Shown here piece by piece: positions 42,587 to 51,529 of a DNA stretch of 57,660 bases. Location of the stretch: contig CAIQWD010000079.1 in NCBI GenBank assembly GCA_903875445.1, positions 1 to 57,660 of the forward strand, written 5' to 3'. A program made the translations under genes and the position numbers. How positions within the stretch are numbered: the stretch's first letter is position 1; every line of letters begins with the position of its first letter. The stretch is from an uncultured delta proteobacterium (GTDB lineage: Bacteria; Desulfobacterota; Desulfobulbia; Desulfobulbales; Desulfocapsaceae). The notes under the pieces were generated by a model that ran no database searches, was not told where the DNA came from, and was given only the letters and a program-made list of their open reading frames with translations.

Positions 42587-44365
42587 TTATTCGATCTTGG
42601 TGACCATCTCCTCAATGACATTCAGGCCGGTATGCCAGAATTCCGGGCTGTCCAGGTCAATGCCGAAAGGTTGCAGCATTTCATACGGCGAGCGTGAGCC
42701 GCCGGCGGAGAGAAGATCAAGATACTTGTCGATAAAGGGCGCCCCTTCCCGGCGATATATGCCGTACAGGGCGAGAACCAGCAATTCCCCGAAGGCGTAG
42801 GAATAGACATAGCCGGGAGTCGAGAGGAAGTGGGGGATATAGGACCACCAGATGCCGTAGTCGGCGCTCAAATGGACCGTATCGCCAAACATCGCTTTTT
42901 GGGTGCTAAGCCAATATTCACTCAACTGCTCGCTGCTCAATTCCCCGTGCTTCCGCCTCCCCTCGTGCATCAGCTGTTCGAAGCGGTTCATGGCTGTCTG
43001 TCGGAAGACGGTTGCGAAAATCGACTCCAGTTTCTGACAGATAAAGGCGCGTCGCTCCTCATCGCCTGCCAGCATTGCCAGCTGACTGTTGAAGATCAGC
43101 AGTTCGGCGAAGACCGAGGCGGTTTCCGCTAGAGGCAGCGGCGTATCGCTGTTGAAATGACCTTGACTGGCGGCAAGTACCTGGTGGATGCCGTGGCCGA
43201 GTTCGTGCGCTACCGTTGAGACATCCCGCAGATTGCCGGTGTAGTTGACCAGCACATAGGGATGCACGTCCGGAACACAGGGATGGGCGAAGGCGCCGCC
43301 GCGTTTGCCCTCGCCAAGCGGGGCATGGATCCAGTTGCGGGTAAAGAACATCTCGCCTATCTCCGCCATCCGCGGCGAAAAATCGGCAAAGGCGGTAAGG
43401 ACGGTTTGCCGGCATGTCTGCCAGTCGATTCTCTTTTCCGGCAGGGAGGGCAGGGGGGCATAGCGGTCGTAATGTTCGAGTTTTTTGAGATGCAGCAGAT
43501 CGCGTTTTACCCCGTAATAGCGATGTACAAGATCATACCGGGAAATCACCGCCTCTATCAAGGTGTCGACGGTAGGGTTCTGCAGCTCATTGTGCAGGTT
43601 CATGGAATCAATCCAGCCGGGATGTTTGCGCAGCCGGTCGGTGATCATCTTGTCCGCCGCTAGGGTGTTGAAGATGTGGGTGAGGATATGATTCTTGTCG
43701 GTAAGCCCGGCGGTCATCTCGCCCGCGGCACGTCTTCGTACCTTCCGGTCGGCGGCATAGAGGTCGGAGAGAACCTCTTCCTCCGTTCGCTTTTTTGCCC
43801 CGAACTTCTGCTGGCTGAGAACCTTGTCGAAGAGGGTCGTCCAGGAATTCCGCCCCACCGCCTCTTTTTCGAGGAGGAGTTTTTCTTCGATCTCGGAAAG
43901 TTGATGTGGACGGTATCTTCTCAAACAGAAAAGATAATGGCGATACGGCGCCAGGACCGGGTCGTCTAGCAAAACCTCGGCCTGCACGTCTGCCACTTGG
44001 TTCCATTCCAGTTGAAAGAACACCGTTTCCGTACCGCAGCGACTGACCAGTTCATGGATCTTTTGGTCGAGCGCCCCGGCGGCGGCATTGCCCATCCGGG
44101 TGGTGAAGTTGAGAAAAGAGAAGGTGGCGAGCTTGTTCAGCGCACAGTCGAGGGTCTCAAGCCTCCTCACCAGGAGCAGCAGCTGCGGTGCATCGAGTTC
44201 CGCCACCTTGGCATAATAGAGGGTCTTGATGGCGGTCGCCTCGGTTTCGCACCAGAGGGTATCGGAGTCGATGTACTGATCGTCGGTGCCGCTGTAGAGA
44301 TCGGTGAGATTCCAAAGGACGTCGGCGGTACCGAGACTTTTGTTGGTTTCTGTCGTATCGGCCAT
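42587..44365 (-). CDS. M3-family oligoendopeptidase (PepF-like)
   Basis: A zinc metallopeptidase of about 592 residues that degrades short peptides in the cytoplasm. The HExxH zinc motif is in VAHELGHGIH, with the third ligand Glu in the following PLAETASVFAE segment. The ATG at 44365 (MADTTETNK) is chosen because GAGGATACC precedes it and the longer frame would overlap trpA. It lies 13 bp after trpA and is probably co-transcribed with trpBA, without an obvious functional link. Confidence 0.92.
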   Translation of the reverse strand: MADTTETNKSLGTADVLWNLTDLYSGTDDQYIDSDTLWCETEATAIKTLYYAKVAELDAPQLLLLVRRLETLDCALNKLATFSFLNFTTRMGNAAAGALDQKIHELVSRCGTETVFFQLEWNQVADVQAEVLLDDPVLAPYRHYLFCLRRYRPHQLSEIEEKLLLEKEAVGRNSWTTLFDKVLSQQKFGAKKRTEEEVLSDLYAADRKVRRRAAGEMTAGLTDKNHILTHIFNTLAADKMITDRLRKHPGWIDSMNLHNELQNPTVDTLIEAVISRYDLVHRYYGVKRDLLHLKKLEHYDRYAPLPSLPEKRIDWQTCRQTVLTAFADFSPRMAEIGEMFFTRNWIHAPLGEGKRGGAFAHPCVPDVHPYVLVNYTGNLRDVSTVAHELGHGIHQVLAASQGHFNSDTPLPLAETASVFAELLIFNSQLAMLAGDEERRAFICQKLESIFATVFRQTAMNRFEQLMHEGRRKHGELSSEQLSEYWLSTQKAMFGDTVHLSADYGIWWSYIPHFLSTPGYVYSYAFGELLVLALYGIYRREGAPFIDKYLDLLSAGGSRSPYEMLQPFGIDLDSPEFWHTGLNVIEEMVTKIE

Positions 44366-44378
44366 GGTATCCTCTTGG

Positions 44379-45143
44379 TTAACGAAGTCCGGCGATAAAC
44401 GGACCCACCGCCTCCGGGCCATGTGCATCGACCAAGCGGATGGTTTCCGAGCCGATGACCGCCATCTCCGCCTTGCCGGTAATGGCGGCAACATCCTCGC
44501 GGTTTCGAATGCCGAAACCCACCGCCAGGGGCAGCGTGGTCGCGGCTCGACACCGAGTCAGATAGGCATTGAAGTCTTCACCGAATTCCGATTGCTTACC
44601 GGTTACCCCACGCCGGGCGACGCAGTAGATAAATCCGGCGGCCGATTTGTTCAGTTCGACCATCCGCGCATCTGTTGAGGTCGGAGCGAAGATAAGCACC
44701 GGGGCTACCTGGTACTCGGTCGCCAGCTTAAAGAAATTGCCGCCCATCTCCGGCGGCAGGTCGGGGATGATCAGGCCGTCGATGCCTGCGCTCCGGCAAT
44801 CCTTGAAAAATTTCTCCTCACCGTATTTAAAGACGATGTTGTAGTAGGTCATAAAGAGAAAGGGAATGTCGTAGTGGGCGGTCATCTCGGCGCCGAAGGC
44901 CAGGCAGTCGGCGATCTTGGTGCCGGCGGCCAGGCTGTCCTGGTTGGCTTTGAGGATGACCGGTCCATCGGCCATCGGTTCGGAGAAGGGGATCTGCATC
45001 TCGATGCAGTCGACGCCGCCGGCCACCATCTGTTCGATGACCTGGCGGTTGGTGGCCATGGAAGGGTAGCCGAGAACGATATGGGTCATCAGCAGAATTT
45101 TCTTATTTTCCAGCCGGCTGCGGAGTTTTTTTTCAAGTTGCAT
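44379..45143 (-). CDS. trpA: Tryptophan synthase alpha subunit
   Basis: A 254-residue TIM-barrel enzyme that splits indole-3-glycerol phosphate and passes indole to TrpB. Catalytic Glu lies in CIEMQIPFSEPMADGP, with the Asp of GIDGLIIPDLPPE; the phosphate-binding AVGFGIRNREDV is present. It is 38 bp after trpB. The other trp genes are not in the window. Confidence 0.96.
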   Translation of the reverse strand: MQLEKKLRSRLENKKILLMTHIVLGYPSMATNRQVIEQMVAGGVDCIEMQIPFSEPMADGPVILKANQDSLAAGTKIADCLAFGAEMTAHYDIPFLFMTYYNIVFKYGEEKFFKDCRSAGIDGLIIPDLPPEMGGNFFKLATEYQVAPVLIFAPTSTDARMVELNKSAAGFIYCVARRGVTGKQSEFGEDFNAYLTRCRAATTLPLAVGFGIRNREDVAAITGKAEMAVIGSETIRLVDAHGPEAVGPFIAGLR

Positions 45144-45181
45144 GTGTTCTCACCGTTCTTTTATTCTCAAAAGGAGGGGTT

Positions 45182-46411
45182 TTATTTAGCATATTCCTTG
45201 GCGCGGGCGATGATAAACGCCTTCCACGAAGGGTCATCAAAGGCGTGGGCGATGGTAAAGATATCCTTGTCGCCCCGGCCGGACTGGTTGATGATAATGG
45301 CATCGTCCGGGCTGAGACCCGGCGCTTCCTTGAAGGCCTGAACAAAGCCGTGGGTCGATTCGAGGGCGGGGATGATGCCTTCCATGCGCATGGTCAGGTC
45401 GAGGGCGGTCATGACCTCGGCATCGGTGGCCGATTCGAAGCGCACCCGCCCCTTCTCGGCAAGATCGGAGAGAATCGGGCTGACCCCGACGTAATCAAGG
45501 CCTGCGGCCACCGAATGGGTTTCGCGCATCTGGCCGTCGCTATTCTGGAGAAACATGGTCTTATACCCCTGGGCGATGCCGGGGCTGGCATCCTTGCCGC
45601 AAAGCCGTGAGGCGTGCATGCCGCTGTCGAGACCCTTGCCGCCGGCCTCGACCCCAACCAGCTGCACCTCGGGGTTGTCGAGAAAGCCCTGGAAAATACC
45701 CATGGCGTTCGAGCCGCCGCCGACGCAGGCGTAGACCCGGGCCGGCAATTTGCCGTGGCGGGCAAGGATCTGCTTTCTTGCCTCGGTGCCGATGATCGAC
45801 TGGAACCAGGAGACCATCTCGGGGAAGGGGGCGGGGCCGCAGGCCGTGCCAAGGACATAGTGGGTGGAGTCGACGTTGGTTACCCAGTCTCTAAAGGCCT
45901 CGTTGATAGCGTCTTTCAGGGTTTTCGAACCGTCTTGTACCGGAACCACGGTGGCGCCCATCTTTTCCATCCAGAAGACATTGGGACGTTGCCTGAGGAC
46001 ATCGACCTCGCCCATATAAATGGTGCATTCCAGGCCGAATTTGGCGGCCATGGTGGCGGTGGCCATCCCGTGTTGACCGGCGCCGGTCTCGGCGATCACC
46101 CGTTTTTTCCCCATCCTCTTCACCAAGAGGCCCTGGCCCATGACATTATTGGCCTTATGGGCTCCGGTGTGGTTGAGATCTTCGCGCTTGATGTAGATCT
46201 TCGCCCCGCCGAAATGCCTGGTGAGATTTTCGGCAAAGGTCAGCGGCGTCGGTCGACAGGAGTAGGTGGACATGAGTTCCAGATACTCCTGCCAGAACTT
46301 CGGGTCGTCCTGGGCACGGCGCAGAGCAAGGGTTAGCTCGGCGAAGGTTTGATGAAGGATTTCCGGGATATATGCACCACCCCACTGACCAAAAAAACCG
46401 TTTTGTTCCAT
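45182..46411 (-). CDS. trpB: Tryptophan synthase beta subunit
   Basis: A 409-residue PLP enzyme (TrpB1 type) that condenses indole and serine. The PLP lysine is in LNHTGAHKANN and the phosphate-binding loop in CVGGGSNAMG; the C-terminus has the SGRGDKD segment. Length and motifs match the complex-forming TrpB, not the stand-alone TrpB2. It heads trpB-trpA-pepF. No leader peptide or T-box was seen in the 217-bp upstream gap shared with fliW. Confidence 0.97.
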   Translation of the reverse strand: MEQNGFFGQWGGAYIPEILHQTFAELTLALRRAQDDPKFWQEYLELMSTYSCRPTPLTFAENLTRHFGGAKIYIKREDLNHTGAHKANNVMGQGLLVKRMGKKRVIAETGAGQHGMATATMAAKFGLECTIYMGEVDVLRQRPNVFWMEKMGATVVPVQDGSKTLKDAINEAFRDWVTNVDSTHYVLGTACGPAPFPEMVSWFQSIIGTEARKQILARHGKLPARVYACVGGGSNAMGIFQGFLDNPEVQLVGVEAGGKGLDSGMHASRLCGKDASPGIAQGYKTMFLQNSDGQMRETHSVAAGLDYVGVSPILSDLAEKGRVRFESATDAEVMTALDLTMRMEGIIPALESTHGFVQAFKEAPGLSPDDAIIINQSGRGDKDIFTIAHAFDDPSWKAFIIARAKEYAK

Positions 46412-46628
46412 TGCGTTCTCCGTGCTGTGTCACCTGCGGACACTAGAAATGCGTTCTGATATTTGAGAGCCAATCGCCTCTGCCGGAAAGTGATTTTGGC
46501 AATTCGGCTCAATCTCCATCATTATTTGATTATGTACTTGAATGTTTGAAGGAAATTTTGCTAAGCTGAAAAATAGTTAAGAAATCGCTTTTACCTGTCA
46601 TCCACCCTTTAAGGTCAAGGAGAACCGT

Positions 46629-47066
46629 ATGGCCAGAGATGGAGTTGTTGCGAGCAGCCCGAAAATCGATTCAGAAAAAGTGTTGACCTTTCCCCGCGGC
46701 ATACCAGGGTTTGAAAAATACACTACTTACCTCGTATATCACAAGGAAGAAAATGACCTGAGCGCCTACTGGCTGGAATCGACCGAACAGCCGGATGTCA
46801 CCTTTACCATTGTCGATCCCGGGCAATACGGGCTCAGTTATGACCTGGAATTGACCGACGAGGAACGGGATCTCCTGCAGGCAAAAGGCGCGGAAGAGAT
46901 CGGCGTTTTCATGATGCTCAGTAAAAAAGAAGGTGACGGAGCTCCTTCTCCGGCCCTGAATGCCAATATCTCCGGGCCGGTGATCATCAATCCGCGGACG
47001 CGGCTCGGCCTGCAGAAGGTCATCCACCGGGCTCGGGTGAGTGCCACGATCATTCAGAACGATTAG
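46629..47066 (+). CDS. fliW: Flagellar assembly factor FliW
   Basis: A 145-residue protein of the FliW family, which binds flagellin and antagonises CsrA. Supporting segments are LTFPRGIPGFEKYTTY and the C-terminal ISGPVIINPRTRLGLQKV. AAGGAG lies 6 bp before the ATG. No csrA, flagellin or other flagellar gene is nearby, so it is an orphan here; the organism is inferred to be motile or to use FliW-CsrA control. Confidence 0.93.
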   Translation: MARDGVVASSPKIDSEKVLTFPRGIPGFEKYTTYLVYHKEENDLSAYWLESTEQPDVTFTIVDPGQYGLSYDLELTDEERDLLQAKGAEEIGVFMMLSKKEGDGAPSPALNANISGPVIINPRTRLGLQKVIHRARVSATIIQND

Positions 47067-47089
47067 AAAGCCTTACGAAAGAGTTGGGG

Positions 47090-48721
47090 TTAAGCACCGG
47101 CCTCTTCCAGCTGTTTGCGGCAGGCAGTGGCGAAATCCTCAGGATAATGGCCGTTGATAAAGCGCAGCTGGGCCTCGCTGAAGGCTCCCGGGGCCTCGGG
47201 CAGACGGGGGAGAAAGGCATAGACGAGCGGCTGTTGCCGGTTGCTCGACGCGCCGAACCGTTTTGCATATTCAATGGAGGTCACCATTTTTGCCCCGAGA
47301 CCGGCCAAGGCTTTCTGCGCCAGCAAAATGCCGGTATCGAGGGAGCGACGGGCCTCATGATCGCACTCGACGATATTGCCGGCAAGACTGCCGTCTGCTA
47401 CCGGCAGGGTCATGAGTTGGAGTTCCCATTGCGAGGTCTGGGCCTTGGGGACGAAGAGCATGCTCCTGCCGTCGCTCCAGACCACCAGGCCGGCAGGCAA
47501 GTCGGTACGACCGTCCAGGCGCCGGTTGCCGGCGATAGCCGTACGGTAATCGGCAAAGAAATCGCTGCCATGCAGCTGGTGGTAATCGTCGATACAGTCG
47601 GCTATCAGATCGCCGCAACAATAGCTTTGCCGGTGCCCGACCGGATGTTCGCAACCTTCGTTGTAGATCACCACCCTCTCCGGGACCATGGCATATTGCT
47701 GGTGTACCTGCTGATGCGAGGCATGCAGCCGATAGAGCGACGGCGCAAAATCAAAGCCGAAATTCCAGCCCCAGAGGGTGACGGAGCCACCGCCATCCTT
47801 TTTCATTTTGCCGACAAGAGCCAAGCGCAGTGTCTCAAGCTCTTCCGGCAAAAGCATTCTTTGCATTGCCGGCAGGGGGATCGCCAGTTCTTCGGCAAGG
47901 CGCACAAAGGTGCGCTGGTAGTAAAGATGGCGCAGGCCGCGGATATCACCCAGGCCAAGGGCCGCTATCGAATAGCGGATGGCATCATCGGCCATGTTGG
48001 CGGCGTAATGGCCGCCGGGGATATAGGAGTTTCGCCGCAGATATTCAAAGACATGGGTGTGGCCGTCTTCCGGCCATTCGCCGACTATCTCGCTTGCGCC
48101 CTGGGCGCCGGGGCGGATGACCATGAGGATCTTGTAGCTGTCCGGCAGGTGCGGATTGTTGGCTACCGCCTCGTAGAGAGCGTGGTTATGGATAATCGGG
48201 CGTAATCTGCCGGCGGCATCCTTCAAAAAACGCAGGCCGGTAGGCTGCTCCCGGTCCCTGACAATTTCGCAGGACAGTTCGGCGAGAGCCGCCAGATCCT
48301 CTGCGTCGGTCGAACAGGTGGCTAGAGCGAGGAGAATCGGTTCCGGCAGGTGGCCCCATAAGTCATTACCAATTCCGACGATTTTCAGGCTTGCAGTTAA
48401 AGATACCTCGGCAGGCTGCCCTAGGCGAATCCTCTCCGGATATTTCGCACTGGCATCGGCCCATTCCTTGTCGAGATAGGTGCAACCCTTAAAGGGAAAC
48501 GGGTTGGGAATCTCAAAGATCCAATCGGCATCGGCAACGGCGACGTTTTCCCGCGGATAGTTCCGGGCATTGTCAACCGCTTCGTCGTCGGCGGTACGCC
48601 CAAGGGTTGCGAGCCGGGTATCTTGACGAAGATTGGCAACGGCGTAGGCCGGTTTATGGATGCCATACTCAAATTTACCGGCAGGAGTGATGCATGTTCG
48701 CAGTTGTTTCACAGGGGGCAT
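47090..48721 (-). CDS. Conserved-looking protein of unknown function, 543 residues
   Basis: A long, single-frame protein with coding character but no family I can name. There is no signal peptide or membrane segment. It is rich in His and Trp: HTHVFEYLRRNSYIPGGHYAAN, then GWNFGFDF, and a His-rich string LHASHQQVHQQY near residue 340, followed by CEHPVGHRQSYCCGD. The H-x3-H-Q-x2-H-Q-Q pattern faintly recalls the HIT/GalT nucleotidyltransferase motif, but order and spacing do not fit well. GGGAG lies just before the ATG, so the GTG three codons on (48712) may be the better start. It is convergent with fliW and downstream of the RAYT gene. Confidence 0.7.
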   Translation of the reverse strand: MPPVKQLRTCITPAGKFEYGIHKPAYAVANLRQDTRLATLGRTADDEAVDNARNYPRENVAVADADWIFEIPNPFPFKGCTYLDKEWADASAKYPERIRLGQPAEVSLTASLKIVGIGNDLWGHLPEPILLALATCSTDAEDLAALAELSCEIVRDREQPTGLRFLKDAAGRLRPIIHNHALYEAVANNPHLPDSYKILMVIRPGAQGASEIVGEWPEDGHTHVFEYLRRNSYIPGGHYAANMADDAIRYSIAALGLGDIRGLRHLYYQRTFVRLAEELAIPLPAMQRMLLPEELETLRLALVGKMKKDGGGSVTLWGWNFGFDFAPSLYRLHASHQQVHQQYAMVPERVVIYNEGCEHPVGHRQSYCCGDLIADCIDDYHQLHGSDFFADYRTAIAGNRRLDGRTDLPAGLVVWSDGRSMLFVPKAQTSQWELQLMTLPVADGSLAGNIVECDHEARRSLDTGILLAQKALAGLGAKMVTSIEYAKRFGASSNRQQPLVYAFLPRLPEAPGAFSEAQLRFINGHYPEDFATACRKQLEEAGA

Positions 48722-48752
48722 CTCCCGTTATTGATTGTGGTGCTTTATGATG

Positions 48753-49418
48753 CTAGGATTTGCGGGGACGCCCAGGCCTTCTCGCTCGTAATGGCTGATC
48801 CAATTTCAGTTCGAGCATATCGATAAATTGTTCGGAGCCGAATGGCCGGCCGATTCTAGTTATTCGGCGAATAGCCTCGTCGGTGTCTTCATCTTCAAGA
48901 TGGAGAAATTCACTATAGGCACTTCGTTTGTCCGGAGAGAGCCACGAGGGTTCGTAGAGCAGCGGGTCGGTTGTTTCGGCAAGATGGGATCTGGCACTCG
49001 ACCAGCGATATGCTTCGGCGCTCGTCACCACTCCGGTTCTCAAGGGATTGCGTTCGATATAGCGGGCCACATCCCAGAGATGTTGATCGTTTTCAACGAT
49101 ACAAGAGAAGAAACGATTTTGCCAGATTCGGCCGGAATGATCCAGTTTGCGGTTGAGATACTGGGTATACATCATATTGGTGAGCCCGATTCCCCGCGAC
49201 AAAGCACCTTCCGTCTCCGGTACGACCAAGAGATGGATGTGGTTATCCATCAGGCAATAGGCTAAGACCTGCAACTGCTGTTTGCGGGCATTAACTCGCA
49301 GCAAGCGCAAGAAGGTCACCCGGTCCACATCATCGAAGAAAACCGTGGCCCGATTGTTGCCGCGCTGGGTGATATGGTGGGGATATCCGGCGGCTATGAT
49401 ACGTGCGATTCTTGGCAT
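48753..49418 (-). CDS. REP-associated tyrosine transposase (RAYT, Y1 family)
   Basis: A 221-residue single-strand DNA transposase of the IS200/IS605-like Y1 fold. The HUH motif is MDNHIHLLV (residues 58-66) and the catalytic Tyr lies in NMMYTQYLNRK; the start PRIARIIAAGYPHHITQRGNN is typical of the RAYT clade. These are domesticated or REP-mobilising enzymes rather than free insertion sequences. The basic tail (RARRPGRPRKS) is also usual. Short palindromic motifs lie just upstream at 49428-49482. Confidence 0.93.
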   Translation of the reverse strand: MPRIARIIAAGYPHHITQRGNNRATVFFDDVDRVTFLRLLRVNARKQQLQVLAYCLMDNHIHLLVVPETEGALSRGIGLTNMMYTQYLNRKLDHSGRIWQNRFFSCIVENDQHLWDVARYIERNPLRTGVVTSAEAYRWSSARSHLAETTDPLLYEPSWLSPDKRSAYSEFLHLEDEDTDEAIRRITRIGRPFGSEQFIDMLELKLDQPLRARRPGRPRKS

Positions 49419-49427
49419 GGCGGCATA

Positions 49428-49482
49428 ATACCTCTTGGAAAGCGGGTTTGCAAGAGGTTATGTGGGGGTGTCCCCAGGGTAA
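49428..49482. repeat. Short palindromes next to the RAYT gene
   Basis: ACCTCTTG (49430-49437) pairs with CAAGAGGT (49451-49458), followed at once by the GGGG-TGT-CCCC mini-hairpin. RAYT enzymes act on such small hairpins, so this may be a REP/BIME-like end. Only this copy was noticed. Confidence 0.4.
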
Positions 49483-49507
49483 ATAGAGTTGCATCTATTC
49501 CGCAAGT

Positions 49508-50356
49508 TCACCGGTTCCAGAGCGCCAGCGCCTGTTGATAAATCTGCGAACGGGATACTCCGAGGTCGGAGGCCAGCTGTCGGCTGACGTCTTTTAAAGA
49601 GAGTTCGGAGTTGTCGCGGTACCAAAGGATGAGTTCTTCCAGGGTCTGCCCCTTGGCCTCTTCCCGGGTGCCGGGACAGACAACCACGACGAATTCGCCG
49701 CGGTTCCTGCCTTCCCGGCTTTTTGCCAGGAGGGCGCCGAGCGTGCCGGACTGCAGATCCTCAAAGCTCTTGGTCAACTCCCTGGCCCAGAAGGCCTGCC
49801 TTTCGCCAAGAATTTCCAGGGCATCGGCCAGGAAATCATCGATGCGGTGCGGCGATTCGTAGAACACCACCGGGTATTCGCAGGCGGCGATGGCGGCAAG
49901 CGCTTTGCGCCGTTGTCCCGATTTGGCCGGGAGAAAACCGAGAAAGAGAAAACCGGCGGAGGTGATTCCCGAAGCGGAAAGAGCGGTGGTAAGCGCCGAG
50001 GCCCCAGGCAGCGGCACAACGGTCAAGCCGCGGTCGTGGGCCTGGCGGACGACGACGGCGCCCGGATCGGAAATGGCCGGTGTTCCGGCATCGCTGACCA
50101 GGGCGACATTTTTACCCTCCTGCAGACGAAGAAGTATTTCCTCACTGCGCTCAGCCTCTTTCTCCCGATAGTAGCTAATCAAAGGTGTCGCGATCCCGAA
50201 GTGGTTAAGGAGATTGCGGGTGTGGCGGGTGTCTTCGGCGGCGATAAGGTCGACCTCCTTGAGGATACGCAAGGCCCGCAGGGTGATGTCTTCGAGATTG
50301 CCGATGGGAGTGGGGACAATATACAGGGTCCCGTGGACGGTCCGGTGTTCGGTCAT
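49508..50356 (-). CDS. rsmI: 16S rRNA (cytidine1402-2'-O)-methyltransferase
   Basis: A methyltransferase of about 282 residues of the tetrapyrrole-methylase fold. Motifs are LYIVPTPIGNLEDITLRAL, AEDTRHTRNLL, VSDAGTPAISDPG and PGASALTTALSASG. It uses AdoMet to methylate C1402 in the decoding centre. The ATG at 50356 is preferred over 50392, since the family start (TLYIVPTPIGN) then follows within 11 residues. The C-terminus carries an HTH-like segment (LKDVSRQLASDLGVSRSQIYQ), common in the family. Confidence 0.95.
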   Translation of the reverse strand: MTEHRTVHGTLYIVPTPIGNLEDITLRALRILKEVDLIAAEDTRHTRNLLNHFGIATPLISYYREKEAERSEEILLRLQEGKNVALVSDAGTPAISDPGAVVVRQAHDRGLTVVPLPGASALTTALSASGITSAGFLFLGFLPAKSGQRRKALAAIAACEYPVVFYESPHRIDDFLADALEILGERQAFWARELTKSFEDLQSGTLGALLAKSREGRNRGEFVVVVCPGTREEAKGQTLEELILWYRDNSELSLKDVSRQLASDLGVSRSQIYQQALALWNR

Positions 50357-50599
50357 GCGCAGCTCAAGGATAGGGGAAGTGGTCGATAGCAAGGACCTGA
50401 TTTTTTATACACTATGCTCAACTCTTGCGGAAATTGCATCTGCTTTCTTTTTCTACGGCGTATCGTTGTATCAATCTTTCAGGGGATGGGAGAGGTACAA
50501 AAAATTGCAAAAACAAGCAGGAAAAGGTAGCCTGAAGGTGCCCCGTTATCGGCGACAAAGATTGAGACAGAAGAAACAATTTCCTTCACTTGAGAACAG

Positions 50600-51529
50600 A
50601 TGGTGTCTTCGCGAACAACAATATCCTGCCTTTGCATGATTCTTGCGGTCTTCTTTCTCTCCTCCTGCCGGGAAAACGAGGAGACGGTCAAAGTATCCCT
50701 TGAGAAGCGCGAGGATATCGCCTTTAAGCAGCAACTCCCTGCCATTACCTACGCCTACCTGCCACAATACGCGCATACGGAATCCTTTCAGCGTCACCAC
50801 CTGCTGGTGGAATACCTGGCCGAAGAGACCGGACTTGCCATCCGCCAGGTGTTTCCGGAAACCTTTGACGATCACGTAAAAATGTTCAGCCAGGGAAAGA
50901 TCGATATCTCGTTTTCCAATCCGTTCATTTATGTGCAATTGGCCAATCGCTTTGGCGCCAAGGCCATGGCCAGAATTATCGAAGAGGATGGGCGCGCCGA
51001 GTTTCGCGGCCAAATCATTGCCCGGAGGGATAACCAGGGGATCAAATCGATCAAAGATTGCCGGGGAAAATCATGGGTGGCGGTTGATCCGTCCTCAGCC
51101 GGGGGCTATCTGTTTGCTCTCGGACATTTTGTCGATCACGGGTTAAAACTGGATGACTTTAAGGAGGTGGTCTTTGTCGGTGGCAGGCAGGAGAATGTCA
51201 TTCTCGGGGTTTACGCCGGGCTGTATGACATTGGTTCAATACGGGAAGGTTCTCTCAATGTAGTAAAGGACAAAATCGATATCAGCCAGATCAAGGTAAT
51301 AAATAACACTAGGTGGTATCCGGGGTGGGTATATGCCTATAGCCCAAGGCTTCCCCAGGATGTGGCGGACAAGATCAGTGTGGCTCTCTTGCGTCTTGAT
51401 TATAAAAACAATCCCCGGCACCGGGCTATTCTTGATGCGGCAAAGTGCATCGGCCTAGTTCCTTCCAATGACCGGGACTTTGATCCCGTCCGGGATCTGA
51501 GCAAAAAGGTGGGGCTTGATCTTGAGTGA
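50600..51529 (+). CDS. PhnD-like periplasmic binding lipoprotein
   Basis: A 309-residue exported solute-binding protein. Its signal peptide ends in the lipobox FLSSC (Cys23), so it should be anchored to a membrane. The mature part matches phosphate/phosphonate-type binding proteins: ITYAYLPQYAHTESFQRHHLLVEYL and FSQGKIDISFSNPFIYVQLA, with DPSSAGGYLFALGH. No permease or ATPase gene accompanies it. Its stop codon overlaps the start of the sensor kinase gene by 14 bp, so it is more likely the kinase's periplasmic ligand-sensing partner than a transport component. The ligand is unknown. Confidence 0.87.
   Translation: MVSSRTTISCLCMILAVFFLSSCRENEETVKVSLEKREDIAFKQQLPAITYAYLPQYAHTESFQRHHLLVEYLAEETGLAIRQVFPETFDDHVKMFSQGKIDISFSNPFIYVQLANRFGAKAMARIIEEDGRAEFRGQIIARRDNQGIKSIKDCRGKSWVAVDPSSAGGYLFALGHFVDHGLKLDDFKEVVFVGGRQENVILGVYAGLYDIGSIREGSLNVVKDKIDISQIKVINNTRWYPGWVYAYSPRLPQDVADKISVALLRLDYKNNPRHRAILDAAKCIGLVPSNDRDFDPVRDLSKKVGLDLE

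Noticed and set aside
47084-48205. 373-codon plus-strand frame
   Set aside because: Antisense to the 543-codon frame, no family, no ribosome binding site. The minus-strand frame is longer and has more protein-like composition, although neither is confirmed by a known family.
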